A stretch of 64,000 bases of DNA, from contig CAXXLB010000014.1 in assembly GCA_963664675.2 (NCBI GenBank), forward strand, positions 62,001 through 126,000, written 5' to 3'. Each line of letters starts with the position of its first letter. The stretch's first letter is position 1. The notes below the pieces were generated by a model that ran no database searches, was not told where the DNA came from, and saw only the letters and a program-made list of their open reading frames with translations. The stretch is from JASGMR01 sp963664675 (GTDB taxonomy: Bacteria > Thermotogota > Thermotogae > Petrotogales > Kosmotogaceae). The position numbers and the translations under genes are program-made. Shown here one piece after another: positions 16,794 to 25,467 of this stretch.

Positions 16794-17728
16794 TGTTTTC
16801 CTCCTTGAATTATTTCTCTATTTATTTGTTCTATACTTTCTATTCCATTTCCTCCTCCAACTGCTCTTACAGTGGCGGCACCCACTGCGTTGGCAAAAGT
16901 GCCGCACTTTTCAAAACTCCAACCTTTTATCAGACCTGTTAAGAAACCACCTACCCATGAATCACCTGCTCCCGTTGAATCTATTTCTTTGACTACGAAT
17001 GGCGTGCAGTGTATTTTTCTTTTTTTTGTGGCAATGATGCACCCGTTTTTGCCAAGTTTTAGTCCGACCATTTCTACACCTTCGCTGAGAAAAATATCAC
17101 AGATTTTTTCTGGATCTTTTTCAGAAACCATCACGCATGCTTCGGTATAACTTGGAAGAAAATAATCGATGTATTTTAATGAAGGTTGAATCAAGTTCAT
17201 CCATCTACCTGTTTGATCCCACGCCGTATCCATTGAAGTTGTTTTCCCCATTTTTTTGGCTTTTTTAAGGGTTGCTGTTGTATTTTCACCATCAAAGGAG
17301 GGCATTAAAAAAGCCCCGGCAATGTGAACATGTTTTGCTTCATTAACAATGCTCCAGTTTATATCTTTTTCAGAGAATTCACCATTTGAACCCGGGAGAT
17401 ATAAAAAGGTTCTTTCTCCCTTGGAATCCACAAGCACGATTGTTTTGGAGGTGTTTTTATTTTTTGACCTTATAAGACCTCTATAATCGACTCCGTATTT
17501 CTGAAGATTCGATATTATATAATCTCCAAATAAGTCGGATCCTATTTTTCCAATTATCGAAACATTAGTTTCCAGTTTTGCCAGAACAATGCTAGTTGTT
17601 TGAGCAACGCCCCCGGTGTTTAAGAGAATTTCATCAACAAAACCGAGTTTTCCCTTTTCCGGAAGAGAATCGACACTTTTTGTGATTAAATCAGCTACCA
17701 GTATTCCTATACAGGCTACGTCGATCAT
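16784..17728 (-). CDS. PfkB-family carbohydrate kinase
   Basis: This 314-residue kinase of the ribokinase/PfkB family has the N-terminal substrate region (GKLGFVDEILLNTGG, two-Gly switch) and the C-terminal signature STGAGDSWVGGF, whose Asp is the catalytic base. A DTAWD segment near residue 190 resembles sugar kinases that act on ketoses. The start is ATG 17728, eight bases after GAGGAG; the in-frame GTG at 17737 lies within that site. It overlaps the aldolase gene and follows the isomerase gene closely. The likely substrate is the ketose made by the isomerase (D-xylulose or D-fructose), giving a 1- or 5/6-phosphate; this cannot be decided from sequence. Confidence 0.87.
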   Translation of the reverse strand: MIDVACIGILVADLITKSVDSLPEKGKLGFVDEILLNTGGVAQTTSIVLAKLETNVSIIGKIGSDLFGDYIISNLQKYGVDYRGLIRSKNKNTSKTIVLVDSKGERTFLYLPGSNGEFSEKDINWSIVNEAKHVHIAGAFLMPSFDGENTTATLKKAKKMGKTTSMDTAWDQTGRWMNLIQPSLKYIDYFLPSYTEACVMVSEKDPEKICDIFLSEGVEMVGLKLGKNGCIIATKKRKIHCTPFVVKEIDSTGAGDSWVGGFLTGLIKGWSFEKCGTFANAVGAATVRAVGGGNGIESIEQINREIIQGGKQCR

Positions 17729-17733
17729 TCTAT

Positions 17734-18273
17734 TCACTCCTCTATTTTAGGTATTCTTTTTATATATGGATTCGTAAATATATCAAATTCATCCCGACTT
17801 TTTGTTGAGAATTCAGAGACAACCGCGCCCTCCTGTCCTGCCTGAAACCAGTGTTTTGTTCCTGGTTTTAAGGTATATTGCTCACCTGGAGTCAATTCAA
17901 TTTCATGCCAGATGGTGTAATAACTTTCATTTCCTTTTGGTGGTTTGCAGTGCGCGTTTTCTGTTTTATTTCCTGAAACATAAATGAATACTTTTCCGTA
18001 TCTGCATCTGAATGTCTCTTCTTTTCCCGGTTCACCATGAACTGGAGGGTGAATATGTTCCGGACATGTTTGGCCCGGAAATAAAACCATTTCTTTGGCA
18101 CATACTCTATCCGTATTAACATATACAATCAATTGTAGTCCTATATCTTTCCTGTTTAAACCAAAATCTGCCACCTCAAAATTCTCAATTTCTTTTTCAG
18201 TCAAAACTATTCTTGCTTTTTCAAAGTATTTCAATGCCTTTTCTCTTATTTCTAAATATTCTTTTTTTTTCAT
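17734..18273 (-). CDS. D-lyxose/D-mannose isomerase-like cupin enzyme
   Basis: The 179-residue single-cupin protein closely resembles D-lyxose isomerases of the Bacillus type: VLFPGQTCPEH motif, EETFRCRYGKV strand, WHEIEL and the PGTKHWFQAG end. Metal ligands are His73, His75, Glu86 and His141. These enzymes interconvert D-lyxose and D-xylulose and, more weakly, D-mannose and D-fructose. The gene starts at ATG 18273 behind GAGAGG and lies between the permease and kinase genes of one operon, so the importer presumably supplied the aldose. Family assignment is good, but the physiological sugar is inference. Confidence 0.85.
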   Translation of the reverse strand: MKKKEYLEIREKALKYFEKARIVLTEKEIENFEVADFGLNRKDIGLQLIVYVNTDRVCAKEMVLFPGQTCPEHIHPPVHGEPGKEETFRCRYGKVFIYVSGNKTENAHCKPPKGNESYYTIWHEIELTPGEQYTLKPGTKHWFQAGQEGAVVSEFSTKSRDEFDIFTNPYIKRIPKIEE

Positions 18274-18288
18274 ATATAACCTCTCTTA

Positions 18289-19269
18289 CTATTTTTCTTT
18301 AGCAAAACCAGCCCTTACAAATACCACCCCTATTATAACTATACCCTTAACAACCAATTGTAAATATGGAGAAACGTTTAAAAGATTGAGTCCATTGTTT
18401 AAAACTCCGATAACAAATGCACCAATCAGTATTCCAATGATTGTCCCTCTACCGCCTGCTATACTCGTACCACCAACAACAACAGCGGCTATGGCATCGA
18501 GTTCCCAACCATCACCAGAAAGGGGTTGACCCGAGCCCAACCTTGAACATAAGATGAGCCCGCTTAAGGCGGAAAGGGTTCCGGAAATTACATAAACCAT
18601 CATTTTTATTTTTTTTACGTTAATACCGGATAGCCTTACTGTTTCTTCATTACCTCCCAAAGCGTAAACATGTCTTCCGAATTTTGATTTTGTCAAAACA
18701 ATTCCCGAAAAAATTACTATTCCTATCATAATATATACAGGGTTTGGAATGGGATCTATGTATCCTCTTCCGAATTCTTTGAAAATAGCAGGCATACCTG
18801 ATATTGGATATCCATTTGAATATAATAAAGCGGTACCTCTGGCCATAGACATTGAAGCGAGGGTCACGATAATGGCAGGAATATTTGTATAAGCTACAAT
18901 TAATCCATTTATTACCCCAAAACCAATCCCGATTGCAAAACCGATTAATATAGATAGAGGAATTGGCATTCCGCTTTTTATGAACCCGGCTATAAAGGTA
19001 CCTGTAACAGCCACAATAGAACCTACTGAAAGATCAATACCTCCAGTTAATATAACAAATGTCATACCGCAGGCAATTATCGCATTGAGAGAAACCTGTC
19101 TGAATAGATTTATAATATTGTTGGTTGTTAAAAAATATTCCGAAGCAAATGATAAAATTATACTTAATCCAAATAATCCTATTGCGGCATATATTTCCGG
19201 TTTATAATATGAATTGTTGAGTTTGTCGAAAAAGCCCCTTTTTTCTAAAGAGTTTTTTGTGGTTCCTAT
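18289..19269 (-). CDS. Sugar ABC transporter permease (RbsC/XylH type)
   Basis: This 326-residue BPD_transp_2 permease has the landmark GGIDLSVGS segment, the GRHVYALGGNEETVRLSGI cytoplasmic loop and the C-terminal GRGTIIGILIGAFVIGVLNNG helix pair. The first standard start codon (ATG 19065) would remove the first membrane span. Reading upstream in frame gives a normal RbsC-type N-terminus back to ATA 19269, which directly follows the stop of the ATPase fragment and lies seven bases after GGGAGGT. I therefore extend the gene to this ATA. The partner ATPase gene is truncated and no binding-protein gene is present, so the importer can only work with parts from elsewhere. Confidence 0.85.
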   Translation of the reverse strand: MGTTKNSLEKRGFFDKLNNSYYKPEIYAAIGLFGLSIILSFASEYFLTTNNIINLFRQVSLNAIIACGMTFVILTGGIDLSVGSIVAVTGTFIAGFIKSGMPIPLSILIGFAIGIGFGVINGLIVAYTNIPAIIVTLASMSMARGTALLYSNGYPISGMPAIFKEFGRGYIDPIPNPVYIMIGIVIFSGIVLTKSKFGRHVYALGGNEETVRLSGINVKKIKMMVYVISGTLSALSGLILCSRLGSGQPLSGDGWELDAIAAVVVGGTSIAGGRGTIIGILIGAFVIGVLNNGLNLLNVSPYLQLVVKGIVIIGVVFVRAGFAKEK

Positions 19270-19455
19270 TTAGTTTACCTCCCACGCAGCACTGATCATA
19301 ATTTTTTCCTGAGTTAATTCCTCTCGCTTGAATTTACCTGTAATTTCAACGTTATTCATAACGATAACGTTATCACTCATTCCTATTATTTCGGGCATTT
19401 CGGATGAAATCATTATTATAGCTTTTCCGTGGTCGGTGAGCCTATTCATGAGCCT
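19270..19455 (-). pseudogene. C-terminal fragment of a sugar ABC transporter ATPase
   Basis: About 60 codons remain of an RbsA/XylG-type double ATPase: the end of the second domain with LMNRLTDHGKAIIMISSEMPEIIGMSDNVIVM, matching the same region of the intact xylG in this window. The N-terminal ~440 residues, including both Walker A motifs, are missing. The homology stops sharply near 19452-19460, where the sequence changes to a LacI-type gene on the other strand. It keeps the stop codon and the ribosome site that serves the permease gene. Confidence 0.8.
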
Positions 19456-19878
19456 GCTCAAAAAAGAAAGGATGGTTTTGTGGATTATTTAAGAGGGGAA
19501 AAAATCGGTTTTATAATTGAACAACCTTTTTATGAGTTTGAAGAATCCGGAATAGCTGTAAAACTTTCCAATTCAATATTGTCCCTGCCTGTACGGCAAA
19601 GACCCACAGGAATTTTCTGCATAAATGATTCCATAGCTCTTCAAACGGAAATGGCTATGAGAAAAATTGGGCTTAGATTTCCGGAAAATCTTTCGTTAAT
19701 ATCCTTTGATGATTCAACTTTTGCCTCATTATTGAATTTTTCTACATTTGTACATCCAAAGGAAGAATTCGGTAAAAGGGCGGTAAAAATGTTACTTAGA
19801 ATGATGGTTGGGAGAAAACCGGAAAAAGAAAAGATAAAGATTAAATTCATCAATAGATGTAGTTTAAAAAAATTATAA
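19456..19878 (+). pseudogene. C-terminal fragment of a LacI-family regulator
   Basis: The frame encodes the last ~140 residues of a LacI/GalR-type sensor domain: the RKDGFVDYL helix, PTGIFCINDSIALQ (typical of the second effector lobe), LSLISFDDSTFAS, and KEEFGKRAVKMLLRMM near the C-terminus. The N-terminal helix-turn-helix and half of the sensor domain are missing. It is joined head-to-head with the truncated ATPase fragment at about 19452-19460, as expected if one deletion removed everything between two divergent genes. It overlaps the end of the convergent acyltransferase gene by six bases. It cannot bind DNA. Confidence 0.75.
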
Positions 19879-21384
19879 TCTATAAACTTTTTTAATCATT
19901 TCTTTCCACATCAAAGCATTCGTGTTTTCAAATGAATATCCCTGTAAGTGTCCGTTGATGTATATGTGTATATCTTTATTTCCATCCATTATAACGGTCT
20001 TAATGTCGACAGGTTTATCATCTATTAAGAGCCCTTTATCTGTGAGTTCAATTTTAACTTTCTCTCCTGTTTCCTTTTTATAAATGTCAATTTTTCTTGC
20101 AAAATCCTTCAGTGGAAAATTTACTTTATCACTCAAAGAATCATGGTATTTCCACAAATCTTTTATTTTTGGTTTCGTTAAAGAAAAACCACAGTCCTCA
20201 CATTCTATTTTTTCCTTTGAACCTTTAATTTCTAAACTTCCGCATTTTGGACAGGCCCATAAATATTTTTCTATACTGCTATAATCTTTGTAAGTTTCTT
20301 CCGGGGTTGAAACATCCATAGAAAGGCAGAATCTGATGGCATCCTCAGGATCATAAAATCTTTTTATTTTTATTTCTATCTTTGACACTCCGAATTTTTT
20401 TGACCATTTTGGCATTGAGAGATGATTACCTTTCATTCTTATTGAGACAATTGGTAAATTCAAAATTTTCAGTAATTTCGATATTCCATCTTTTGGTTCT
20501 AATGGTCTCGAATCCCATGTCCTGGTAGCTTCTGGATAAAACCCGGTGATATTTCCTTCTCTTGAAAGTCTTATCATATTCATGAGTGCTCCCGGATCTT
20601 TTTCATGTTTTTTTATCGATATTGCTCCACCTACATTCATCAAAAAAGGAAATCTTTTATAATAATTTTCAGAAACACTGAATCTGACATATTTGTTTAA
20701 AGCGTATATAACGAAAGCAGGATCGATGAAATTACCATGGTTGGATATTACCACGAAGTTTTCATCCGGGATTTCTTCTCTTCCTTCAATTTTGAATCGG
20801 AATATAATGGCGAGCAGAGGTTTAGCAAAAAAATAGAGTATAAGGAAAAAAACCGAAGGACATCTTCCCTTTATATATTTTTTAATTGGAATAAAAATGG
20901 GGGTTGATTTCGCGTATTTTTCATACTCTTCTTTAAATTTCTTTTTCAGTGACTTTTCTTCTGAATATGTCTTAATAAGTATTACAAACAGATATATCAA
21001 GTAAATCGGTATGAGCAATATATTTGCATTTATCAAAAACAATCCGAGAATATAAGATGAAAAGCCAAAATAAAACGGATGACGGCATTGGGAATATACA
21101 CCGGATTTTACAACTCTTTTTGGGGGATCAACTATGAATGCGGTTCCCCAACCCGTGAAATAGATGTCTCCTATTGAGATGAAGACATAAAATACCCCTA
21201 TTGCTATGAAAATTGAACCGATAATATTCGTAAACGGTGAAGAGAATCTCCAGGGGAAAAGGATGTTGGAAAAAAGTATGAACAGCAACGGCATAATAAC
21301 CATCATAAAAATCAAGCTAAACGAAAAAATTATTCTGTTTGTATATACATTTTTTTTAAATTTCTCATCGTCGTAAATAACCAA
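19873..21384 (-). CDS. ICMT-like membrane domain fused to PlsC acyltransferase and zinc ribbon (copy 1)
   Basis: The 503-residue protein has three parts. Residues ~15-170 form a multi-spanning domain like isoprenylcysteine carboxyl methyltransferase/PEMT enzymes, with CRHPFY at 100-105 and an EEYEKYA end. Residues ~190-350 are a PlsC-type 1-acylglycerol-3-phosphate acyltransferase with NHGNFID (215-221) and a YPEATR block (283-288); the usual Gly of EGTR is Ala here. Residues ~370-395 are a CxxC...CxxC zinc ribbon, followed by a ~110-residue tail. It is a tandem paralogue of the upstream gene, 36 bases apart. The start (TTG 21384) is uncertain. Probable role: membrane lipid modification. Confidence 0.75.
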   Translation of the reverse strand: MVIYDDEKFKKNVYTNRIIFSFSLIFMMVIMPLLFILFSNILFPWRFSSPFTNIIGSIFIAIGVFYVFISIGDIYFTGWGTAFIVDPPKRVVKSGVYSQCRHPFYFGFSSYILGLFLINANILLIPIYLIYLFVILIKTYSEEKSLKKKFKEEYEKYAKSTPIFIPIKKYIKGRCPSVFFLILYFFAKPLLAIIFRFKIEGREEIPDENFVVISNHGNFIDPAFVIYALNKYVRFSVSENYYKRFPFLMNVGGAISIKKHEKDPGALMNMIRLSREGNITGFYPEATRTWDSRPLEPKDGISKLLKILNLPIVSIRMKGNHLSMPKWSKKFGVSKIEIKIKRFYDPEDAIRFCLSMDVSTPEETYKDYSSIEKYLWACPKCGSLEIKGSKEKIECEDCGFSLTKPKIKDLWKYHDSLSDKVNFPLKDFARKIDIYKKETGEKVKIELTDKGLLIDDKPVDIKTVIMDGNKDIHIYINGHLQGYSFENTNALMWKEMIKKVYRL

Positions 21385-21420
21385 AGAACATTTTCCACCA
21401 TTCTGTCTGAATAATAAAAA

Positions 21421-22965
21421 TTATTTATCTCTTAAAATATATCTGTTCCTTTTCACGTTACATTTAATTTCAATCATTTCCTTCCACATTAACGCTTTAG
21501 TTTTTTGAAAACGAAATCCCTTCATTTTCCTGTCTTTATAAATGTAAAAATCAGAATGCCCGTCTATCATCATTAAATCCACTTCGGTTTTTTCATCATT
21601 TATAAATAGACCTTCATCGTTAAGCTCAAATTTATAGATTTTATCGATTATATCTTTTCCACTGATATTAATTTTTTTGGCTTTATCGATAAATGTACAG
21701 TTTTTGAATTTTTCAAGGAGAGAATCGTGATATTGTTGCACTTTCTCTATGTTAGGTTTTATATCTTCAAAACCACATTGAGGACAAAAAATACTATCTT
21801 TTTTACTTCTAAATTTTAAATTCCCACATTTTGGACATGCCCATATATAATTTTCAACACCCCTGTAATCGGGATAAATGTCTTCCGGATCATAAGATTT
21901 TTTAGATAAAGAAAAATCAATAGCTGCTTCGGGATCATCAATTCGTTCCACAACAATTTCCATAGGAGTTTTGTTGAATCCGTTTTTCCATCTTGGTTGA
22001 TTCAAATGTCCTCCGTTTATCCTCACAGCCACAATAGGTTTTTTTAGCATGTTCATAAGTTTCATTATACCTTCTTTAGTAACGTACGGCCTACCGTCCC
22101 AGATTCTCGTTCCCTCAGGAAAAAAACCAACAATATTTCCTTCCTTTGAGATTCTCAAAAGCTTCAGTATGGAATTTGCACTCGTATCCCATCTCTTTAT
22201 GGGAATTGATCCTGTGAATTTGAAAATATAATGTATCCTCTGATAAAAATGATCGGATGCAGTGAATCTTATGTATTTATTCAATCTGCAAATTATAAAA
22301 ACTGGATCAAAGAAATTGGTGTGATTGCTGATAAGCAAAAAATCCTCATCGGGAATATTTTCTCTACCGATTACCTTAATTCTGTAAATGAACGTTGAAA
22401 CAAATTTCCCTGCAAGAAAAAGAAACATCCATATCAATGATGGACAAACTCCGGAATTATAACTTCCTGTTGGGAAAAAAATGGGGGTTTTATTTATGTA
22501 TTCATCGTAATTTTTTCCAAACCTTTCTCTTAATTCTCTTTCTTCTTTAATAATTATTACTGCGAGGACTCCAAGATAAATCAGGTATATGATTAATCCC
22601 ATTGAAGTTACATTTAAAAAGAACAATCCCAAAAGATAAAGTGAAAATCCTAGATAAAGTGGATGCCTGCACACGGAGTACATGCCGTCTTTTACCAGTC
22701 TTTTTGTTGGGCTGTATTTTAATGGGAGTCCATATCCTCCGAAGAACAAATCACCTGTTGCCCAGAATGAAAATAACAATCCCAGAATGATAGATGAAAC
22801 TCCTGGAATAGTTAGCCAGAAATTTGGTTTTCCAATAAATAGAAATGAGGTAAAAAACAATAGTAATGCCGGGAAAACCATCCAGTACATTATTATATTC
22901 ATAACTATTATAAAAAGTAATTTTTTATCGAAATTCTCTTCTCTTCTTAAAATGTCTTCTCTCAA
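21421..22965 (-). CDS. ICMT-like membrane domain fused to PlsC acyltransferase and zinc ribbon (copy 2)
   Basis: The 514-residue paralogue of the neighbouring gene has the same order of domains: an N-terminal methyltransferase-like membrane part with CRHPLYLGF, a PlsC domain with NHTNFFD and a canonical FFPEGTR block, a zinc ribbon (CPKCG...CPQCG), and a conserved tail ending in ALMWKEMIEIK. Because its catalytic motifs are canonical while copy 1 has Ala for Gly in the second block, this copy is the better candidate for an active acyltransferase. It starts at TTG 22965, seven bases after AAGGA, and is transcribed ahead of copy 1. The lipid substrate is unknown. Confidence 0.78.
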   Translation of the reverse strand: MREDILRREENFDKKLLFIIVMNIIMYWMVFPALLLFFTSFLFIGKPNFWLTIPGVSSIILGLLFSFWATGDLFFGGYGLPLKYSPTKRLVKDGMYSVCRHPLYLGFSLYLLGLFFLNVTSMGLIIYLIYLGVLAVIIIKEERELRERFGKNYDEYINKTPIFFPTGSYNSGVCPSLIWMFLFLAGKFVSTFIYRIKVIGRENIPDEDFLLISNHTNFFDPVFIICRLNKYIRFTASDHFYQRIHYIFKFTGSIPIKRWDTSANSILKLLRISKEGNIVGFFPEGTRIWDGRPYVTKEGIMKLMNMLKKPIVAVRINGGHLNQPRWKNGFNKTPMEIVVERIDDPEAAIDFSLSKKSYDPEDIYPDYRGVENYIWACPKCGNLKFRSKKDSIFCPQCGFEDIKPNIEKVQQYHDSLLEKFKNCTFIDKAKKINISGKDIIDKIYKFELNDEGLFINDEKTEVDLMMIDGHSDFYIYKDRKMKGFRFQKTKALMWKEMIEIKCNVKRNRYILRDK

Positions 22966-23302
22966 AGTGAAGTCCTTCTCAGAAAATATAGATAAACCAC
23001 AGTTAATTATAAAACAAAAAAACTCTGGTTCAATTAATTGTCAGTTTACTTTTTGTGATATTAAATATATATATTAAAAAAATAACAATAAACAGGTATC
23101 ATTTTTTGTATAATCAGGACCAGGAATATAGGGTTTTATACTCAGTAGCGGAGTTTCATTTCTATTTTCAAAAGGAATATAGATAAACCCGATTGGTTTT
23201 AAAAATATTTCCATTTTTCATTTTCAATAGATAATGGCAAATTTTATTATTGGGATTGTTCATATATAATTGTGGTGGGTGAAAAAGCAGGAGATGTTTT
23301 AA
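22966..23302. other. AT-rich spacer between divergent genes
   Basis: No gene or clear hairpin is seen. The region separates the acyltransferase pair from the zinc-ribbon gene and should hold both promoters, but no consensus -35/-10 pair stands out. Confidence 0.4.
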
Positions 23303-23545
23303 ATGCTCACATTGAAATGTTCAAAATGTAAAAGAAAATTGTTCAGATATTTGAAAATAGGAAAAGGAGAAGTACTCAAATGTTATAAAAATAGAATTAC
23401 CGATAAGTTCAACATAGAGGAGAGGGGAGAATATCTGTTTTGTTCCGGATGCGGTAATAGGATCGGTGTGGATAAAGGTGATTATTACTCTATGGTATCG
23501 AAATCATTCAAATATAGAGGGGTCAAGGAAAACAAACAGAGATAA
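23303..23545 (+). CDS. Small zinc-ribbon protein
   Basis: This 80-residue protein contains a treble of Cys motifs: CSKC near the N-terminus, a lone Cys in VLKCYKNRI, and CSGCGNRIG in the C-terminal half. The pairs CxxC...CxxC should bind one zinc ion, as in the Com-like and other short zinc-ribbon families. It starts at ATG 23303, a few bases after AGGAGATG. The function is unknown; similar proteins bind nucleic acid or act as adaptors. It lies 97 bases before the S66 peptidase gene and may be co-transcribed with it. Confidence 0.65.
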   Translation: MLTLKCSKCKRKLFRYLKIGKGEVLKCYKNRITDKFNIEERGEYLFCSGCGNRIGVDKGDYYSMVSKSFKYRGVKENKQR

Positions 23546-23642
23546 ATTTAGAAAAGTATGGAAATAAGCTACAATGAAAATACAAATAGCGAAGATCGGT
23601 TCTATTGAATATTTTGTATTTGAATAAAAGGAGGAAAATGAA

Positions 23643-24656
23643 ATGAAAATTCCGAATTCTATAAAACCTGGAGATGTAATAGGAGTATGTGCGCCTTCAT
23701 CAGGGGTTACAGGGGATCTTTTCATAAAAAAACTGGAATATGCAAAATCAATATTTCACGAATATGGATACATTGTCAAAGAGACAGATTCTTTAAGAAA
23801 AAATAACAAATGCACCAGCGCGGGCCCTGAGAAAAGACTGGAAGAATTCATGAATCTGTACAAAGACGACAGGGTAAGTGCAATAATACCGCCCTGGGGT
23901 GGGGAATTTTTAATGGAAATACTTCCACTTATCGATTTTGATGAGTTGGCAACATATACTCCGAAATGGATCATGGGTTTTTCCGATGTCAGTCTTTTAT
24001 TGTTTGTTTTTACCCTGAAACTTGATATTGTAACTGTTCATGGACCCAATTTTCTCGATTTTGCATCAAGAGATCCATCGGTTTTTGCCACTTTTAATTT
24101 TCTTCAAAATAATGACAGGGAAATAAAACAGATTAATCAGGAGTATTATCAGAAAGAATGGCCCAAGTTGAGTGAAAATGGATACAATCCATATGACAAG
24201 AAAGAAATTGTCAAATGGAAAACGATAGATAAAAAATCCTGTGAGTTCAGTGGAAGATTAATAGGTGGATGCCTGGATGTTTTAGAGAGTGTTTTCGGAA
24301 CACCCTATGCAAACATAAAAAAATTTACAGAAAATAATAAAAAAGATGGAATAGTATGGTTTCTGGAAAGTTGTGAAATGAACGCATCTTCTATTTATAG
24401 AACACTCTGGCAAATGAAAGAGAGTGGATATTTTGATAATTGTAATGGTATTATTTACGGAAGAACTGAAGGGTACAGTGATACGGGAGACTTTTCAAAG
24501 TTGGATGCATTCACAAGAATCGGTGGTGAATTGAATATTCCGATAATTTATGATGCGGATATTGGTCATCTTCCACCCCAATTAACCATGTTTAACGGTG
24601 CTTTTGCACGGATAAAAGTGTGTGATGGTGGCGGGGAAATAGTACAGAGCTTTTGA
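23643..24656 (+). CDS. S66-family peptidase (LD-carboxypeptidase / MccF-like)
   Basis: The 337-residue cytoplasmic protein belongs to serine peptidase family S66. It has the PPWGGE oxyanion loop, the nucleophile Ser in GFSDVS, a Glu in WFLESCE and the His in DIGHLPPQ that complete the Ser-Glu-His triad. The PWGG form is typical of the MccF subgroup, which cleaves acyl-sulfonamide or peptide-nucleotide antibiotics, while classical members trim L,D-tetrapeptides in murein recycling. Which applies is undecided. It starts at ATG 23643 behind AAGGAGG and has normal length for the family. Confidence 0.85.
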   Translation: MKIPNSIKPGDVIGVCAPSSGVTGDLFIKKLEYAKSIFHEYGYIVKETDSLRKNNKCTSAGPEKRLEEFMNLYKDDRVSAIIPPWGGEFLMEILPLIDFDELATYTPKWIMGFSDVSLLLFVFTLKLDIVTVHGPNFLDFASRDPSVFATFNFLQNNDREIKQINQEYYQKEWPKLSENGYNPYDKKEIVKWKTIDKKSCEFSGRLIGGCLDVLESVFGTPYANIKKFTENNKKDGIVWFLESCEMNASSIYRTLWQMKESGYFDNCNGIIYGRTEGYSDTGDFSKLDAFTRIGGELNIPIIYDADIGHLPPQLTMFNGAFARIKVCDGGGEIVQSF

Positions 24657-24891
24657 TTTTTTGAATCAAATAGAGTTCAAAATATGAAGTTGAATAAAAT
24701 TTCAACCTGTTAGCTTCCTGGAATAATTTTTATGTTGCAAAAGATAAAATATCTCTTTTATGTATAATGTAATTATTCTATTTGTTTTTTATGAACAGTT
24801 AGCGATCATTATAAAAATTGAAATGCTTTTTTATTCTTATTAACCCGCAGAGAAAATTTGCTTTTTTCTTGTACATTTGAAATTTCAAAAT

Positions 24892-25467
24892 TTATAAATC
24901 GCCCGAGTCAATTAATATCATTTCAATTGGTTTTTCCTTGATTTGAATTTCAACGTATGTTTTCTTACCAGGGTTCAGGTTTATGTTGTAATCATTTTTA
25001 TTCAAAACAAATCCTTTTGGTAGGGTAGAATCAATTATTTCTAAATTCCATTCTCCCGGTTTAAGTCTTTTCATAGAGGAAGTTCCGTCTTTGGAAGAAT
25101 AAAGGACAAAATTGGATTCATCGTTTCTCAGGATAAACTCAATACCTTCAAGGTCAATTGGAGATTCAAAAGTTTCAGCTGGATTTTCCGGATTGATTTC
25201 CTTTCCATAAATCCTGTTCGGAATAACTTTTATCGAGATTTCCGATCTGTCAACTAAAACAATATCCTCGATGATTCTTTTTTCTCCTTTGGCAAGATTT
25301 ATTTCAGGAGAGAACTCAGTCGTGCTGATTTGATTGAATTCTATCGATGCATTGTCTAATCTTAAAAAATAATTTCCTGGGGCTATTCCGGAAAAACAGT
25401 ACCTTCCCTCTTCAGAAGTTACCGCTAATTTGTTGTTCAGATAGATTTTAACTTCAGGAATTCTTTT
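24892..25467 (-). pseudogene. Displaced C-terminal part of the beta-barrel/usher-like protein (frameshift)
   Basis: Directly after the stop of the 739-residue barrel gene, another frame stays open for 191 codons and reads on as the same protein. It opens with IPEVKIYLNNKLAVTSEEGRY and then PGNYFLRL, the second half of a carboxypeptidase-regulatory-like beta-sandwich whose first half (VEGHVYYKDE) ends the upstream frame. Further beta-rich sequence with IEDIVLVDRSEIS and GTSSMKRLKPGEW follows. The frames are joined at the A6 tract (T6 at 25464-25469 on the plus strand); one extra A would fuse them into a ~920-residue protein. Either this is a mutation or error, or slippage makes the full product. 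Confidence 0.75.

Noticed and set aside
18980..19207. 75-codon plus-strand frame
   Set aside because: Shadow of the N-terminal part of the permease gene on the other strand.
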